Below are positions 53,316 through 61,995 of a DNA stretch of 64,000 nt, piece after piece. The DNA lies in the NCBI RefSeq assembly GCF_021283545.2, contig NZ_CP128540.1, positions 3,011,501-3,075,500 on the forward strand, in the 5' to 3' direction. Position 1 is the first letter of the stretch. Each line of letters opens with the position of its first letter. The DNA is from Pseudomonas alloputida (GTDB lineage Bacteria; Pseudomonadota; Gammaproteobacteria; Pseudomonadales; Pseudomonadaceae). Below the pieces are notes generated by a model. The model had not been told where the DNA came from. It worked only from the letters and a program-made list of their open reading frames with translations, and made no database searches. The position numbers and the translations under genes were made by a program.

Positions 53316-54851
53316 ATGACTTCCTCGCCCAATCTCGACCAGATGACACCGGAACAGCTGCGCGGCTTGGCCGAACAGGCTATGCAGTTGCTGTCCCAGG
53401 TCGACTCCATGAGCCAGAAAATCCAACGCCTCGAAACGGTCAACGAGCAACTGGCTCATGAAATCGCCATCCTCAAGCGACACAAGTTCGCCAAGCGCAG
53501 CGAGCAACTGAGCCCCGACCAAGGCAGTCTGCTTGATGATCTGCTCGATACCGATATCGCAGCTATCGAAGCCGAGCTGAAGGCAGCCAATCCGCCGGCC
53601 GCACCGGCCGAGCCACGTCATAAGCCCAAGCGTGCACCACTGCCGCCGCAGTTTCCGCGAACCGTGATCCGTCACGAACCAGAGAATACTCAGTGCGTGT
53701 GCGGCTGCCAGCTTCAGCGAATCGGCGAAGACGTCAGCGAGAAGCTCGATTACACTCCGGGCGTGTTCACAGTTGAGCGGCATGTGCGTGGAAAATGGAC
53801 GTGCCGTCAGTGTGAAACACTGATCCAGGCGCCTGTACCGGCCCAAGTGATCGACAAGGGCATCCCGACCGCAGGCCTTTTGGCCCACGTGATGGTGGCG
53901 AAGTTCGCCGACCATTTACCGCTGTACCGGCAGGAGAAGATTTTTGGTCGGGCCGGACTGCCCATCGCCCGTTCGACACTGGCGCAATGGATCGGACAGA
54001 CCGGTGTGCAGCTCCAGCCTCTGGTCGATGCGCTGCGTGAGCATGTGTTGGCCCAGGGCGTGATCCACGCCGATGAGACCCCGGTTCAGATGCTCGCACC
54101 AGGCGAAAAGAAAACCCACCGCGCTTACGTGTGGGCCTATAGCACCACGCCTTTCTCGGCCCTAAAGGCCGTGGTCTACGACTTCAGCCCCAGCCGTGCC
54201 GGCGAACATGCGCGTAACTTCCTGGGCACGTGGAACGGTAAGCTGGTCTGCGATGACTTCGCCGGCTACAAGGCCAGCTTCGAGCTGGGCATCACCGAAA
54301 TCGGCTGCATGGCCCATGCACGCCGCAAATTCTTCGACCTGCATGCAGCCAATAAAAGCCAGTTGGCGGAGCAGGCGCTTCACTCGATTGGCGGGTTGTA
54401 TGAAGTCGAGCGACACGCCAAGGAAATGAGCGACGAAGCCCGCTGGCGATTACGTCAGGAAACAGCGGTGCCCATCGCTGAAAAACTGCATGAGTGGATG
54501 TTGGCCCAACGCGAACTTGTGCCCGAGGGTTCGGCCACGGCCAAGGCCCTGGATTACAGCCTTAAACGCTGGGTAGCGCTGACGCGCTACCTGGAAGATG
54601 GTGCTGTGCCCATCGACAATAACCAGATCGAGAATTTGATCCGGCCGTGGGCGCTTGGGCGCTCGAACTGGTTATTTGCCGGGTCGCTGCGCAGTGGAAA
54701 AAGGGCGGCGGCAATCATGAGCCTGATCCAGTCGGCGCGTATGAATGGGCACGATCCGTATGCCTATCTCAAGGATGTACTGATGCGGCTTCCGACACAG
54801 CGGGCGAGCGAAATCACGCAATTACTCCCGCAGCATTGGATGCTTGCCTGA
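53316..54851 (+). CDS. tnpC: IS66 TnpC transposase
   Basis: The product is about 511 residues. It has an N-terminal leucine-rich coiled coil, a zinc-finger-like segment (CVCGCQ ... WTCRQCE, about 130-170), and the DDE domain with HADETPVQM and CDDFAGYKASF, followed by the conserved NNQIENLIRPWALGRSNW region holding the catalytic Glu. It cuts and joins the element ends. ATG 53316 is preferred over the frame start at 53286 by family length. Confidence 0.85.
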   Translation: MTSSPNLDQMTPEQLRGLAEQAMQLLSQVDSMSQKIQRLETVNEQLAHEIAILKRHKFAKRSEQLSPDQGSLLDDLLDTDIAAIEAELKAANPPAAPAEPRHKPKRAPLPPQFPRTVIRHEPENTQCVCGCQLQRIGEDVSEKLDYTPGVFTVERHVRGKWTCRQCETLIQAPVPAQVIDKGIPTAGLLAHVMVAKFADHLPLYRQEKIFGRAGLPIARSTLAQWIGQTGVQLQPLVDALREHVLAQGVIHADETPVQMLAPGEKKTHRAYVWAYSTTPFSALKAVVYDFSPSRAGEHARNFLGTWNGKLVCDDFAGYKASFELGITEIGCMAHARRKFFDLHAANKSQLAEQALHSIGGLYEVERHAKEMSDEARWRLRQETAVPIAEKLHEWMLAQRELVPEGSATAKALDYSLKRWVALTRYLEDGAVPIDNNQIENLIRPWALGRSNWLFAGSLRSGKRAAAIMSLIQSARMNGHDPYAYLKDVLMRLPTQRASEITQLLPQHWMLA

Positions 54852-54884
54852 GGCAGGCTAAGTGGACTTCGCCAAATAGTCAGC

Positions 54885-55418
54885 TCAAAGGCTGATTGGC
54901 ATCAACAATTCGGAAGCGACTTTTCTCAGCATGTAGGTTTCGCGCAGAATTGACTGCCCCATCGAAGACTCGTGACGCTGCATGACGGCTTCATTGTGTG
55001 CGATGGCTTCATGCAGGTTGATCCAGACAGGCCGCATACCATTAGCGATTTCGTGGCTTTCCATTCTCACCGGCTCTAGCTGGGGCGCTACTTCGCATTG
55101 ATAAAAATGCGAGGTCATGTGCATCAGATCGTACTGTGGCTTTTGGTAGGGCCGGTACTCCTCGATGTAACCGTAGTGCTGGAGCACCTGTATTTCACGA
55201 GCACCAGTCTCTTCCTCAAGCTCACGCTTCAGGCCTGCGACAATGTCCTCGTCACCATCAAGGCCGCCTCCAGGAAAGCTGAAATCGTTATAGCGCTCGG
55301 TGAACAGCAACAGGATCTGTTCACCCCGCATCACGATGCCGCGAGCTGCATGTCGACGGAATACTCTGCCCTGCTTGGATTTCAGCTCGGGGTGAACAAT
55401 TTCAGTTATGAGTTGCAT
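54885..55418 (-). CDS. NUDIX hydrolase
   Basis: The product is about 177 residues with a complete Nudix box, beginning GGGLDGDEDIVAG and ending RELEEETGA (about 56-78), which binds the Mg-diphosphate. It cleaves a nucleoside diphosphate linked to another group; the substrate is unknown. The ATG 55418 is used because the frame upstream starts with TTG. It lies directly beside the IS66 end and behind the stress-protein gene, separated from it by a strong hairpin. Confidence 0.85.
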   Translation of the reverse strand: MQLITEIVHPELKSKQGRVFRRHAARGIVMRGEQILLLFTERYNDFSFPGGGLDGDEDIVAGLKRELEEETGAREIQVLQHYGYIEEYRPYQKPQYDLMHMTSHFYQCEVAPQLEPVRMESHEIANGMRPVWINLHEAIAHNEAVMQRHESSMGQSILRETYMLRKVASELLMPISL

Positions 55419-55459
55419 GTGGTCTCGTAGCGGCAAGATCAGTTAGTCATCGTCCAGGG

Positions 55460-55499
55460 TGGCCACGGTATTTCCTCAGTTCTGGAAATACTGTGGCCA
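55460..55499 (-). terminator. 16-bp hairpin between uspA-like and NUDIX genes
   Basis: TGGCCACGGTATTTCC and GGAAATACTGTGGCCA match at 15 of 16 pairs around an 8-nt loop. It lies 11 bp after the stress-protein stop and probably ends the SulP-UspA transcript. It could also mark an element border. Confidence 0.65.
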
Positions 55500-55510
55500 G
55501 TGGAACTGGC

Positions 55511-56362
55511 TCAGCGAAGCAGCAATAAGGGTACAGTGGATGTACGCAGCATCGTCGTGGTCGTGCTGCCTATCAGAAACTGCCTGATGCGTGAGTGCCC
55601 GTACGCCCCCATGACCAAGAGGTCAATGCCGTGCTCTGCCTGATACGCATGCAGTGTGGACTCTACTTCGCCTGGGCGGATCTCGGAATGCACCAGCGAG
55701 CCGGAAGACGCAAGCGTGGTTCGTGCCTTCTCCAGCGCGTTCTGGTTGTCTTCAGAATCCGTTCCAACCATGACGATATGAATTGGCAGGCCTTCGCACA
55801 GCGGGCTTGAAGCAAGCATCTGTAAGGTCTTGTGGCCTGTTGCGCTGCCGTCAAATGCCACCATGACCGTTTCAGGTTTCCTGAAATGGCTGGTTGTAAT
55901 CAGGGTGGGGCGGTGGATAGTTCGGACTATCGCTTCAATCTGGCTGCCAAGACTTTGGGCACTGCGCGTGCTGTCCTCACCGACTCTTCCAATCACCAGT
56001 AACCGAATATCGTCTTGGAGATCGCTCAGGCTCTCGACGAGATGGCCATGGCGCTGCTTCATATCAGGTGACATGGCGCCAGAGTGAACTGTTCGCTCGC
56101 GAGCTTTTTCAAGCATGTGCTGCCCATGCTCCAACGCCAGTTTTGCCCGCTGCGCATCCAGCATGGCCAACTCTTCCAGCAGATGTTCTCTGCTACCGAG
56201 ACCGATATTGCCGCTGAGGTCAGCGGATGCAGGATATTTCTCCTTATCCAGCACATGAAGCAAGGTCAGGGGAGCGCTGAGTCGTTGCGAGGCCCATGCT
56301 GCGTAATCGCAGACCGCCAATGAGGATTGTGAGTTATCAATGCATGCCATTACGCGGGTCAT
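55511..56362 (-). CDS. Universal stress protein, two UspA domains
   Basis: The 283-residue protein has two UspA folds. The second one shows the ATP-binding pattern GAYGHSRIRQFLIGSTT near the C-terminus; the first one lacks a clear version. It starts 11 bp behind the SulP permease gene. SulP and UspA genes together are the hallmark cargo (sup-uspA) of Tn6022-type elements. The role is stress adaptation, possibly linked to anion transport. Confidence 0.85.
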   Translation of the reverse strand: MTRVMACIDNSQSSLAVCDYAAWASQRLSAPLTLLHVLDKEKYPASADLSGNIGLGSREHLLEELAMLDAQRAKLALEHGQHMLEKARERTVHSGAMSPDMKQRHGHLVESLSDLQDDIRLLVIGRVGEDSTRSAQSLGSQIEAIVRTIHRPTLITTSHFRKPETVMVAFDGSATGHKTLQMLASSPLCEGLPIHIVMVGTDSEDNQNALEKARTTLASSGSLVHSEIRPGEVESTLHAYQAEHGIDLLVMGAYGHSRIRQFLIGSTTTTMLRTSTVPLLLLR

Positions 56363-56373
56363 TGTCGTTCTCT

Positions 56374-57861
56374 TTAGTGGCTCATGAGCTTGTCGATGGC
56401 ACCGGGTTTGTCATGCACGCCGAAGCGGTCAACGATTGTCGCGCTGGCTTCATTGAGACCGAGCACTTCAACCTCAGCGCCTTCGCGTCGGAACTTGATC
56501 ACGACCTTATCCAGCGCTGCGACGGCGGTGATATCCCAGAAATGCGCCTGTGTGAGATCGATGGTGACCTTGTTGAGCGCCTCCTTGAAGTCAAAAACCT
56601 CAGTGAACTTGTCCGCAGAGCTAAAGAACACCTGGCCCACGACGCGGTAAGTCCGATGCGATTTCGTCTCTTCAAGAGTGCTCTTGATATCCAGGTAGTG
56701 CCCGACCTTGTTTGCGAAGAACAGGGAGGCCAGCAGCACACCTACCAGTACGCCGTAAGCCAGATTGTGAGTGGCCACGACGACCACGACGGTCGCCACC
56801 ATGACGAGGTTGGTCGACAGCGGATGCTCTTTCAGATTACGCAAGGAATCCCAGCTAAAGGTGCCGATGGACACCATGATCATCACAGCCACGAGTGCCG
56901 CCATAGGGATTTTGGAGAGCCATTCGCCAAGAAATACCACCATCAGCAGCAGGAAAACGCCGGCACACAATGTCGAGAGACGGGTGCGGCCACCAGATTT
57001 CACGTTGATGATCGACTGGCCGATCATGGCGCAACCTGCCATGCCGCCAAGCATGCCGGCAGCGATGTTGGCCACACCCTGGCCTTTGCACTCGCGGTTT
57101 TTGTTGCTGGTGGTGTCGGTAAGGTCGTCGACGATGGTCGCGGTCATCATTGATTCGAGTAGACCCACTACTGCCAACGCAGCCGAGTACGGGAAAATGA
57201 TGCGCAGGGTTTCAAAATTCAGCGGAACTTCAGGCCAGAGGAAGATCGGGAGCGTATCAGGCAGTTGGCCCATGTCACCGACGGTGCGGATATCCAAACC
57301 GAGGTAAATGGCGATGGCAGTCAGCGTCAGAATGCACACCAATGGAGAGGGAATCACCTTGCCGATTTTCGGTACATACGGGAACAGGTAGATGATTCCC
57401 AGGCCCGCAGCGGTCATGGCATAGACATGCCAGGTGACATTGGTCAGCTCAGGCAATTGCGCCATAAAAATCAGAATCGCTAATGCGTTTACGAAGCCGG
57501 TGACTACCGAGCGTGAAACAAAGCGCATCAACGAGCCGAGCTTCAGGTAGCCGGCAAGGATTTGAAGTACGCCACATAGTAGCGTCGCGGCCAGCAGGTA
57601 CTGGAGTCCATGCTCTTTTACCAGCGTAACCATCAGCAGTGCCATGGCGCCTGTCGCCGCCGAGATCATTCCGGGGCGCCCGCCGACAAAGGCGATGACA
57701 GCACAGATACAGAAGGAGGCGTAGAGACCGACTTTGGGATCTACCCCGGCGATGATGGAAAAGGCGATGGCTTCCGGGATCAGCGCGAGTGCGACCACCA
57801 GCCCCGCGAGCACGTCGGCACGGACGTTGGAAAACCACGTTTGTCTAAGTTTTTGCAGCAT
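56374..57861 (-). CDS. SulP-family anion permease with STAS domain
   Basis: The product is about 495 residues, with 11-12 membrane helices and a C-terminal STAS domain (from about 400). The N-terminal motif [26 protein letters not shown] is typical of SulP proteins. It moves sulfate, bicarbonate or another anion. ATG 57861 is preferred over the TTG at 57873. With the stress protein downstream it forms the likely sup-uspA pair of a Tn7-like element. Confidence 0.85.
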   Translation of the reverse strand: MLQKLRQTWFSNVRADVLAGLVVALALIPEAIAFSIIAGVDPKVGLYASFCICAVIAFVGGRPGMISAATGAMALLMVTLVKEHGLQYLLAATLLCGVLQILAGYLKLGSLMRFVSRSVVTGFVNALAILIFMAQLPELTNVTWHVYAMTAAGLGIIYLFPYVPKIGKVIPSPLVCILTLTAIAIYLGLDIRTVGDMGQLPDTLPIFLWPEVPLNFETLRIIFPYSAALAVVGLLESMMTATIVDDLTDTTSNKNRECKGQGVANIAAGMLGGMAGCAMIGQSIINVKSGGRTRLSTLCAGVFLLLMVVFLGEWLSKIPMAALVAVMIMVSIGTFSWDSLRNLKEHPLSTNLVMVATVVVVVATHNLAYGVLVGVLLASLFFANKVGHYLDIKSTLEETKSHRTYRVVGQVFFSSADKFTEVFDFKEALNKVTIDLTQAHFWDITAVAALDKVVIKFRREGAEVEVLGLNEASATIVDRFGVHDKPGAIDKLMSH

Positions 57862-58376
57862 ATAAATATCCAAGGCAAAGCATCGCGCACGCCAAGGGAG
57901 TGGCGAGCGAATCGATACAAATTCAAATTTTGAGGATTTTTTGCTGTGTGCTTAAGGTGTAAAACCAGGCGTACAGCAGTGAGCACCCGCGAGCGAGGCT
58001 AGCGGAAGCAGGTTGTTGCGAGGGGGCGTAGCGCTAAGGCGGCGTAGGCTGCCAGTAGATCGTTTGGAGTACAGTCATGCTGATGTTCCTGTAGCTCAAG
58101 GGGTATGCGGAGCCGAAGTATACAATGAAGCCATCGTCGATTGCGACCCGCTGGCAGGCTCTGCATGACCTACGTCAGATACAGGCTTATTCAATGGGTA
58201 TACCTGCGGGCAAGGCTTTGTTTTCCACCCGTTCTTGTCCGAGCTGGTCTGTGTGCTGAGGGGTGAGTTGGCCAGACGGTTACCTTGGATCGGTCTCGCT
58301 AACGACCTTCATCTGCTATTTCCCCCTCGCCGCCGCCAGTTGGTGAATCACCTGGTTGAAAGCTCAGCTGGTATTA
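57862..58376. other. Intergenic region, only doubtful small frames
   Basis: No family-supported gene. A 44-codon frame (58125-58259, starting MKPSSIATRWQALHDLRQ) and a 70-codon frame (58235-58447) are open but lack a clear ribosome site or recognisable domain. The promoter of the SulP-UspA genes should lie near 57870-57960, in an AT-rich stretch. Confidence 0.4.
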
Positions 58377-58718
58377 CTAGTGCTGAGCCTTCGAGCCCCC
58401 TCTCGCACCATCTGCCGCCCAGTCGCAGACAACGTATGTGCTGTTGAGGGTGCGCGCGACTACGTATCCCTTGAGCTCTTCGTAAGTCACGATGTTGGAG
58501 GTGCGAATGGGATCACCGTCATCAAAACGCCGCTCTCGGTCACCGAAGACTACTCCTCTCAGGAAGAGCTCATGCGGCCCATACTCCACCGAGGATAGGT
58601 ACGCCGTGACCTCCGAATCGAAATCAATCTGCATCGCCTTGGCTACCGTGCTGGGCATGGCTGATGGCGAGACATTGACGATCTTGGAAGTGGAAAGCGG
58701 CGCTCGCCGTTTAACCAT
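58377..58718 (-). CDS. Hypothetical protein, paralogue of 59191-59562
   Basis: The 113-residue protein starts after AGGAGG, a strong ribosome site. It shares the order AYLS...GVVFG...DGD...T...VA-T-NSTYVV with the protein at 59191-59562, so the two are paralogues. There is no membrane segment and no known domain. Both flank a plus-strand small gene within the mobile-element cargo. Confidence 0.7.
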   Translation of the reverse strand: MVKRRAPLSTSKIVNVSPSAMPSTVAKAMQIDFDSEVTAYLSSVEYGPHELFLRGVVFGDRERRFDDGDPIRTSNIVTYEELKGYVVARTLNSTYVVCDWAADGARGGSKAQH

Positions 58719-58849
58719 GTTCTACCTCCTCTGCGATGGCGCTCTCGGTACATTTCTCAAGAGACACCAACCTATGGGCCAACCAGTAACAGGCGATTGA
58801 ATCTGCGCGTGTTAGCCTTTAGGTAGGTTCAACCTAAGGAGCGCTGTAC

Positions 58850-59152
58850 TTGAGCAATCCACCTGCTTCTGGCTACTACGAAACTCTTCTCACCGCCCCA
58901 ACCTTCTCCGACGACCCGATTGGTGATCGCCAGAGTCGGCGCTGGCAGCTGATTGTTGATGACATCCACCTAAGTAGCACGGAAGGAGACCTGCGTGAAG
59001 CTCGCGGCAAAGCCGAGGGTTACATCCAGGGCCTAGTAGATGCCGGGTATCTCAGCAACGACCGCCTTCGGGACTTCAAAATCCTGAGCAGCTTTCACCG
59101 GCGGCGAGTCGCCTTGCGCACCTACCTCTCGACACGGTCATCTCCAACGTAA
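58850..59152 (+). CDS. Hypothetical protein with TTG start
   Basis: The 100-residue protein starts with TTG 8 bp after AAGGAGC, which supports this unusual start. It is charged and helical in its second half (DLREARGKAEGYIQGLVDAG). No family is recognised. It lies between two paralogous minus-strand genes. Confidence 0.6.
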   Translation: MSNPPASGYYETLLTAPTFSDDPIGDRQSRRWQLIVDDIHLSSTEGDLREARGKAEGYIQGLVDAGYLSNDRLRDFKILSSFHRRRVALRTYLSTRSSPT

Positions 59153-59190
59153 AGACGTACTCCAGCGCACGGAGGCGCCTGGCATTTCCG

Positions 59191-59562
59191 TTAAACAGCT
59201 GGCTGCCCTGGCTTGTCAGCAACCTCAATAAGCGCCCTCAAGCTCGCTCTTCCCGACCCTCTATTGAACGTCGCCAGCACGTAGTTGCCGCTGTTCGTAG
59301 ACGCCACCCAGAACCTGCCAAACCTTCGCAATTGGTAGATCGGCGCGGTCTGCAAAATGTGCCCGTCCGCATGCTGCTCGTGGGGCCCTGGATCGTTGTG
59401 GCCAAAGACGATTCCTGCGGCGCACTCTGACGAGATGAACACATCGCTCAGGTAGGCAGTGATCGGCACGGGGTACTGCTGAGCCATGGCACGAGCGATC
59501 CTGTTGAGTTGAAAATCCGAGAGCTCTTTGACGTGGTATTCGATGACGACTTCGTCTGACAT
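59191..59562 (-). CDS. Hypothetical protein, paralogue of 58377-58718
   Basis: The 123-residue protein has AGGA before its ATG. It shares AYLSDV, GIVFG, HADGHI and the VASTNSGNYVLATF region with the protein at 58377-58718. The function is unknown. The two copies probably arose by duplication in the cargo region. Confidence 0.7.
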   Translation of the reverse strand: MSDEVVIEYHVKELSDFQLNRIARAMAQQYPVPITAYLSDVFISSECAAGIVFGHNDPGPHEQHADGHILQTAPIYQLRRFGRFWVASTNSGNYVLATFNRGSGRASLRALIEVADKPGQPAV

Positions 59563-59618
59563 TCGTTGTTCCTACTTTGCCGCTGGTGCTCGTCGCTTGA
59601 GCAACGCCCTACGGCAAT

Positions 59619-60350
59619 TCAAATCTCGATGGTGAAATCCGGCGAGAAACCGGTGCGCTCGCCCGGATAGCCTCGAGGGTTCGATACGAGTCGGCAGCCG
59701 GAAATGACCGTGTCGACCGCGTGATGGGTATGACCGAAGATCCAGGCATCAGCCTGCGAAACTAAGCCATTCCACTGGTTGAAATACGCAGCACCGAGAT
59801 GGCCCACGTGTCCATCACCTGCTATCTCTTGAATCGGGCAGTGGTGAGTAACCACAACCGTCTTTCCCTCGAAGTCCTTAGCGAGCTCTGTGGCAAGAAA
59901 CTCGCGAGCGGTAATGTTCCGGGCGATGAGATCGACGGGGCGAAGCTTCCTGAAACCCTCCCCGCTCCGGATAACCCTGAAGTCATTCATCCACTCCCAA
60001 CACTCGTAAATTGCAGTTTTGTAATCGCCGGTTGAGGTGAAGTCTGTCCAAGCGGTAGTCACCAAAAATCGGGTGTCACCAATGACCAGGCATTCGTTTT
60101 CGAGGACATGCACATGCTCCTCCGCAGCCACCTTCATCTTGGCGAGCGTACGATCCAGGTGTCCGCCTTTGTAGTATTCGTGGTTCCCGGGGACGTAGAT
60201 GACCGGGCAAGCGAAAGTCTGGTTCGCCCAGGTCACGCCCTGACCGCGCACTGAAATGTCTCCAGCGAGCACCACCAGATCGGCGTCGACTTGGGGTGAC
60301 TCGAAGCCCCGAAATTCCAAATGCAAATCTGAATACACCAAAACCTTCAT
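59619..60350 (-). CDS. Metallophosphoesterase
   Basis: The product of about 243 residues has the full calcineurin-like set: YSDLHLEF (about 6), AGDIS, GNHEYY, THHCP and GHTHHAVD. These ligands bind two metal ions. It cleaves phosphodiesters or phosphate esters. ATG 60350 (MKVLVYSDLH) is chosen because the motif begins directly after it. The target could be nucleotide signals or nucleic acid, which would suit an element with regulatory or defensive cargo, but this is open. Confidence 0.85.
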   Translation of the reverse strand: MKVLVYSDLHLEFRGFESPQVDADLVVLAGDISVRGQGVTWANQTFACPVIYVPGNHEYYKGGHLDRTLAKMKVAAEEHVHVLENECLVIGDTRFLVTTAWTDFTSTGDYKTAIYECWEWMNDFRVIRSGEGFRKLRPVDLIARNITAREFLATELAKDFEGKTVVVTHHCPIQEIAGDGHVGHLGAAYFNQWNGLVSQADAWIFGHTHHAVDTVISGCRLVSNPRGYPGERTGFSPDFTIEI

Positions 60351-60436
60351 CAGCTCTCTCACGCTCCGAGCGGCATTGTATGGATCGCTTCTCCAAGGCT
60401 TCTCCGAAGGGAAGTCGGGCTAGCTCTCGGATTGAG

Positions 60437-60841
60437 CTAGGGACGCAGTGAAAAAACCGTGTCGAGGGTAGCGCGCTTCCTGCAACCATCACCTAGCAGA
60501 AGGTAAACCGTGCTCCTGGTTTCGAACATGCATGGCTGGCGGTGCGAGATTCCAAAGTTGCTGCGCACCCAGTGCCCAGGGGCAAATCGATTGCGACTGT
60601 CTCGGACAACTTCATGAGCAAAAAGCACCAAAGGCTGTACCGCCTCAGATTTCAATCGTTCCAGCTCTGCCTGTGACAGTTGCAGGTCGGCAACGATCCA
60701 CTTACGCACCAAGCAATACGGCTTACCCGGGTGATACGCCTGAGCGAGCTCTATCAGCTCGCCATCGTCACCCTCCCATCCCGAGACAACCTTCCCTTGC
60801 CCGTAGAAAAACTCACTAACCTCTTCCAGCGTTACAGCCAT
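60437..60841 (-). CDS. Small hypothetical protein (DUF6957-like)
   Basis: The 134-residue protein, beginning TLEEVSEFFYGQGKVVSGWEG, resembles a family of uncharacterised Pseudomonas cargo proteins that I believe is DUF6957; this is from memory. It starts 2 bp after the stop of the upstream gene at 60844, so the pair is translationally coupled. Confidence 0.65.
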   Translation of the reverse strand: MAVTLEEVSEFFYGQGKVVSGWEGDDGELIELAQAYHPGKPYCLVRKWIVADLQLSQAELERLKSEAVQPLVLFAHEVVRDSRNRFAPGHWVRSNFGISHRQPCMFETRSTVYLLLGDGCRKRATLDTVFSLRP

Positions 60842-60843
60842 CG

Positions 60844-61248
60844 TCAGACCTCGTCGCTGCTGAAAACATGACCTGTGTCTGTGACGAACTCATAGACAGG
60901 AGACCTCTCGCTACCACCGCTGATTCGGATCTCAGAAAGCGGCTCCATGTAGCAACCGGTCTTGCGTAGGGCCAGTGGAGGAATCACGTACACCCTGTGC
61001 ACGTTCAGGAGCTCCGCTGATCCGTTTTCCCAGAGTGACTTGATCGTTGATACGTCACACACAAGCTGTGATGTAGGGCCAAGGGCACCTGCATCGAAGC
61101 CTACCCCTTCGACCAGAAACACATACGTGCAGCGGCTCAGGTTGATGGATTTCCAGAACAGGACTTCTGAGTCCTCAATCCTGAATCTCCCTTGGAGCTC
61201 ATCGCTCTTCGTCAAAAACACATTTCTTCCTAGCATTGCTGGTCGCAT
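60844..61248 (-). CDS. Small hypothetical protein, coupled to the next gene
   Basis: The product is about 134 residues if started at the inner ATG 61248 (MRPAMLGRN); a frame to 61293 is open. Beta-rich, no membrane helix, no recognised domain. Its stop is 2 bp before the start of the gene at 60841. It diverges from the XRE gene across the inverted repeat at 61400. Confidence 0.6.
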   Translation of the reverse strand: MRPAMLGRNVFLTKSDELQGRFRIEDSEVLFWKSINLSRCTYVFLVEGVGFDAGALGPTSQLVCDVSTIKSLWENGSAELLNVHRVYVIPPLALRKTGCYMEPLSEIRISGGSERSPVYEFVTDTGHVFSSDEV

Positions 61249-61399
61249 GAGGGGGAACTCCCTACGACGGGATAGTCCACACGCAACGGTCACTGAAGGC
61301 CATACTTCCGACCATGATCGTCATTTTTTGCCATTCGTTGGCTGGAGGCCGCTAGCGCTAGCCTTAGACTCCACGCGGGTTGCGAGACCCAAGGTGGCC

Positions 61400-61443
61400 A
61401 TCCTATGCGCGCCATGAACTATATGTCATGGCGTGCATAGGAT
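61400..61443. promoter_or_regulatory. 18-bp inverted repeat upstream of the XRE gene
   Basis: ATCCTATGCGCGCCATGA (61400-61417) and TCATGGCGTGCATAGGAT (61426-61443) match at 17 of 18 pairs around ACTATATG. It lies 35 bp upstream of the XRE start and between divergent genes. A Cro/CI-type operator for autoregulation is the simplest reading; a hairpin in the leader RNA is an alternative. Confidence 0.65.
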
Positions 61444-61478
61444 CAATATGGCCTTATCCTCACTTTTGGGGATTTGAC

Positions 61479-61970
61479 ATGGTATCGAGGGAAGCCCTCG
61501 CAGCAGTGCTGCGTCTCGCGCGCGCCAGCCGCGGGATGTCTCGTGATCAGCTGTATGCAAAGATCAAGACCAAGATTGAGCCTCGCCACCTTCAGCGACT
61601 GGAAAACGCCAAAACCGGCGTTACATTGGAGATGCTAGGCAGCATTGCTGAAGCCCTATCCTTCGATCCGATAGCTTTGTTGATGGTGGCATCAAGCTAC
61701 GACGAACAGTTGTCCATTGGGGAGCGTCGTGCGGCACTGAAAAAGGAGATTCAGCAGCTTGATGCGCTGGGCATCGTTGCCGGCATGCCAAAACATTTCT
61801 CGGAGGGTGAGCTTGTCGGAGAAAAGGCAGGAAGGAGCCTTCCTGATAAAATCACCCAAGAAGCATTGATCTATCGTGATCAGGGTTTAAGTCAGAGTGA
61901 GGTTGCGAGAAAACTAGGCATCCACCAGACAACTGTTGGTCGAATTTGGCGAAACAGTAAGATTGAGTGA
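61479..61970 (+). CDS. XRE-family regulator with second C-terminal HTH
   Basis: The 163-residue protein has an N-terminal Cro/CI HTH (about 5-65) and a second, resolvase-like HTH at its end, GLSQSEVARKLGIHQTTVG. ATG 61479 is chosen because the HTH starts immediately after it. It is the only plus-strand gene next to the transposition genes and may control them and the divergent cargo through the inverted repeat upstream. Confidence 0.75.
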   Translation: MVSREALAAVLRLARASRGMSRDQLYAKIKTKIEPRHLQRLENAKTGVTLEMLGSIAEALSFDPIALLMVASSYDEQLSIGERRAALKKEIQQLDALGIVAGMPKHFSEGELVGEKAGRSLPDKITQEALIYRDQGLSQSEVARKLGIHQTTVGRIWRNSKIE

Positions 61971-61995
61971 CCTAACCACCGCCGTCCATAAGCGG

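Larger units (their letters stand above)
52535..54870 (+). mobile_element. IS66-family insertion sequence
   Basis: The element carries the three-gene set of IS66 (tnpA, tnpB, tnpC) flanked by GTCCACCTA at the left and its inverse TAAGTGGAC at the right. All three genes are intact. It interrupts or truncates the MFS gene at 51392-52534. The ends are approximate. Confidence 0.8.

Noticed and set aside
52526..54878. CGCCAAA copies on both sides of IS66 as target duplication
   Set aside because: They match at 7 of 8 bases but lie at different distances from the two ends, so they cannot both border the element.
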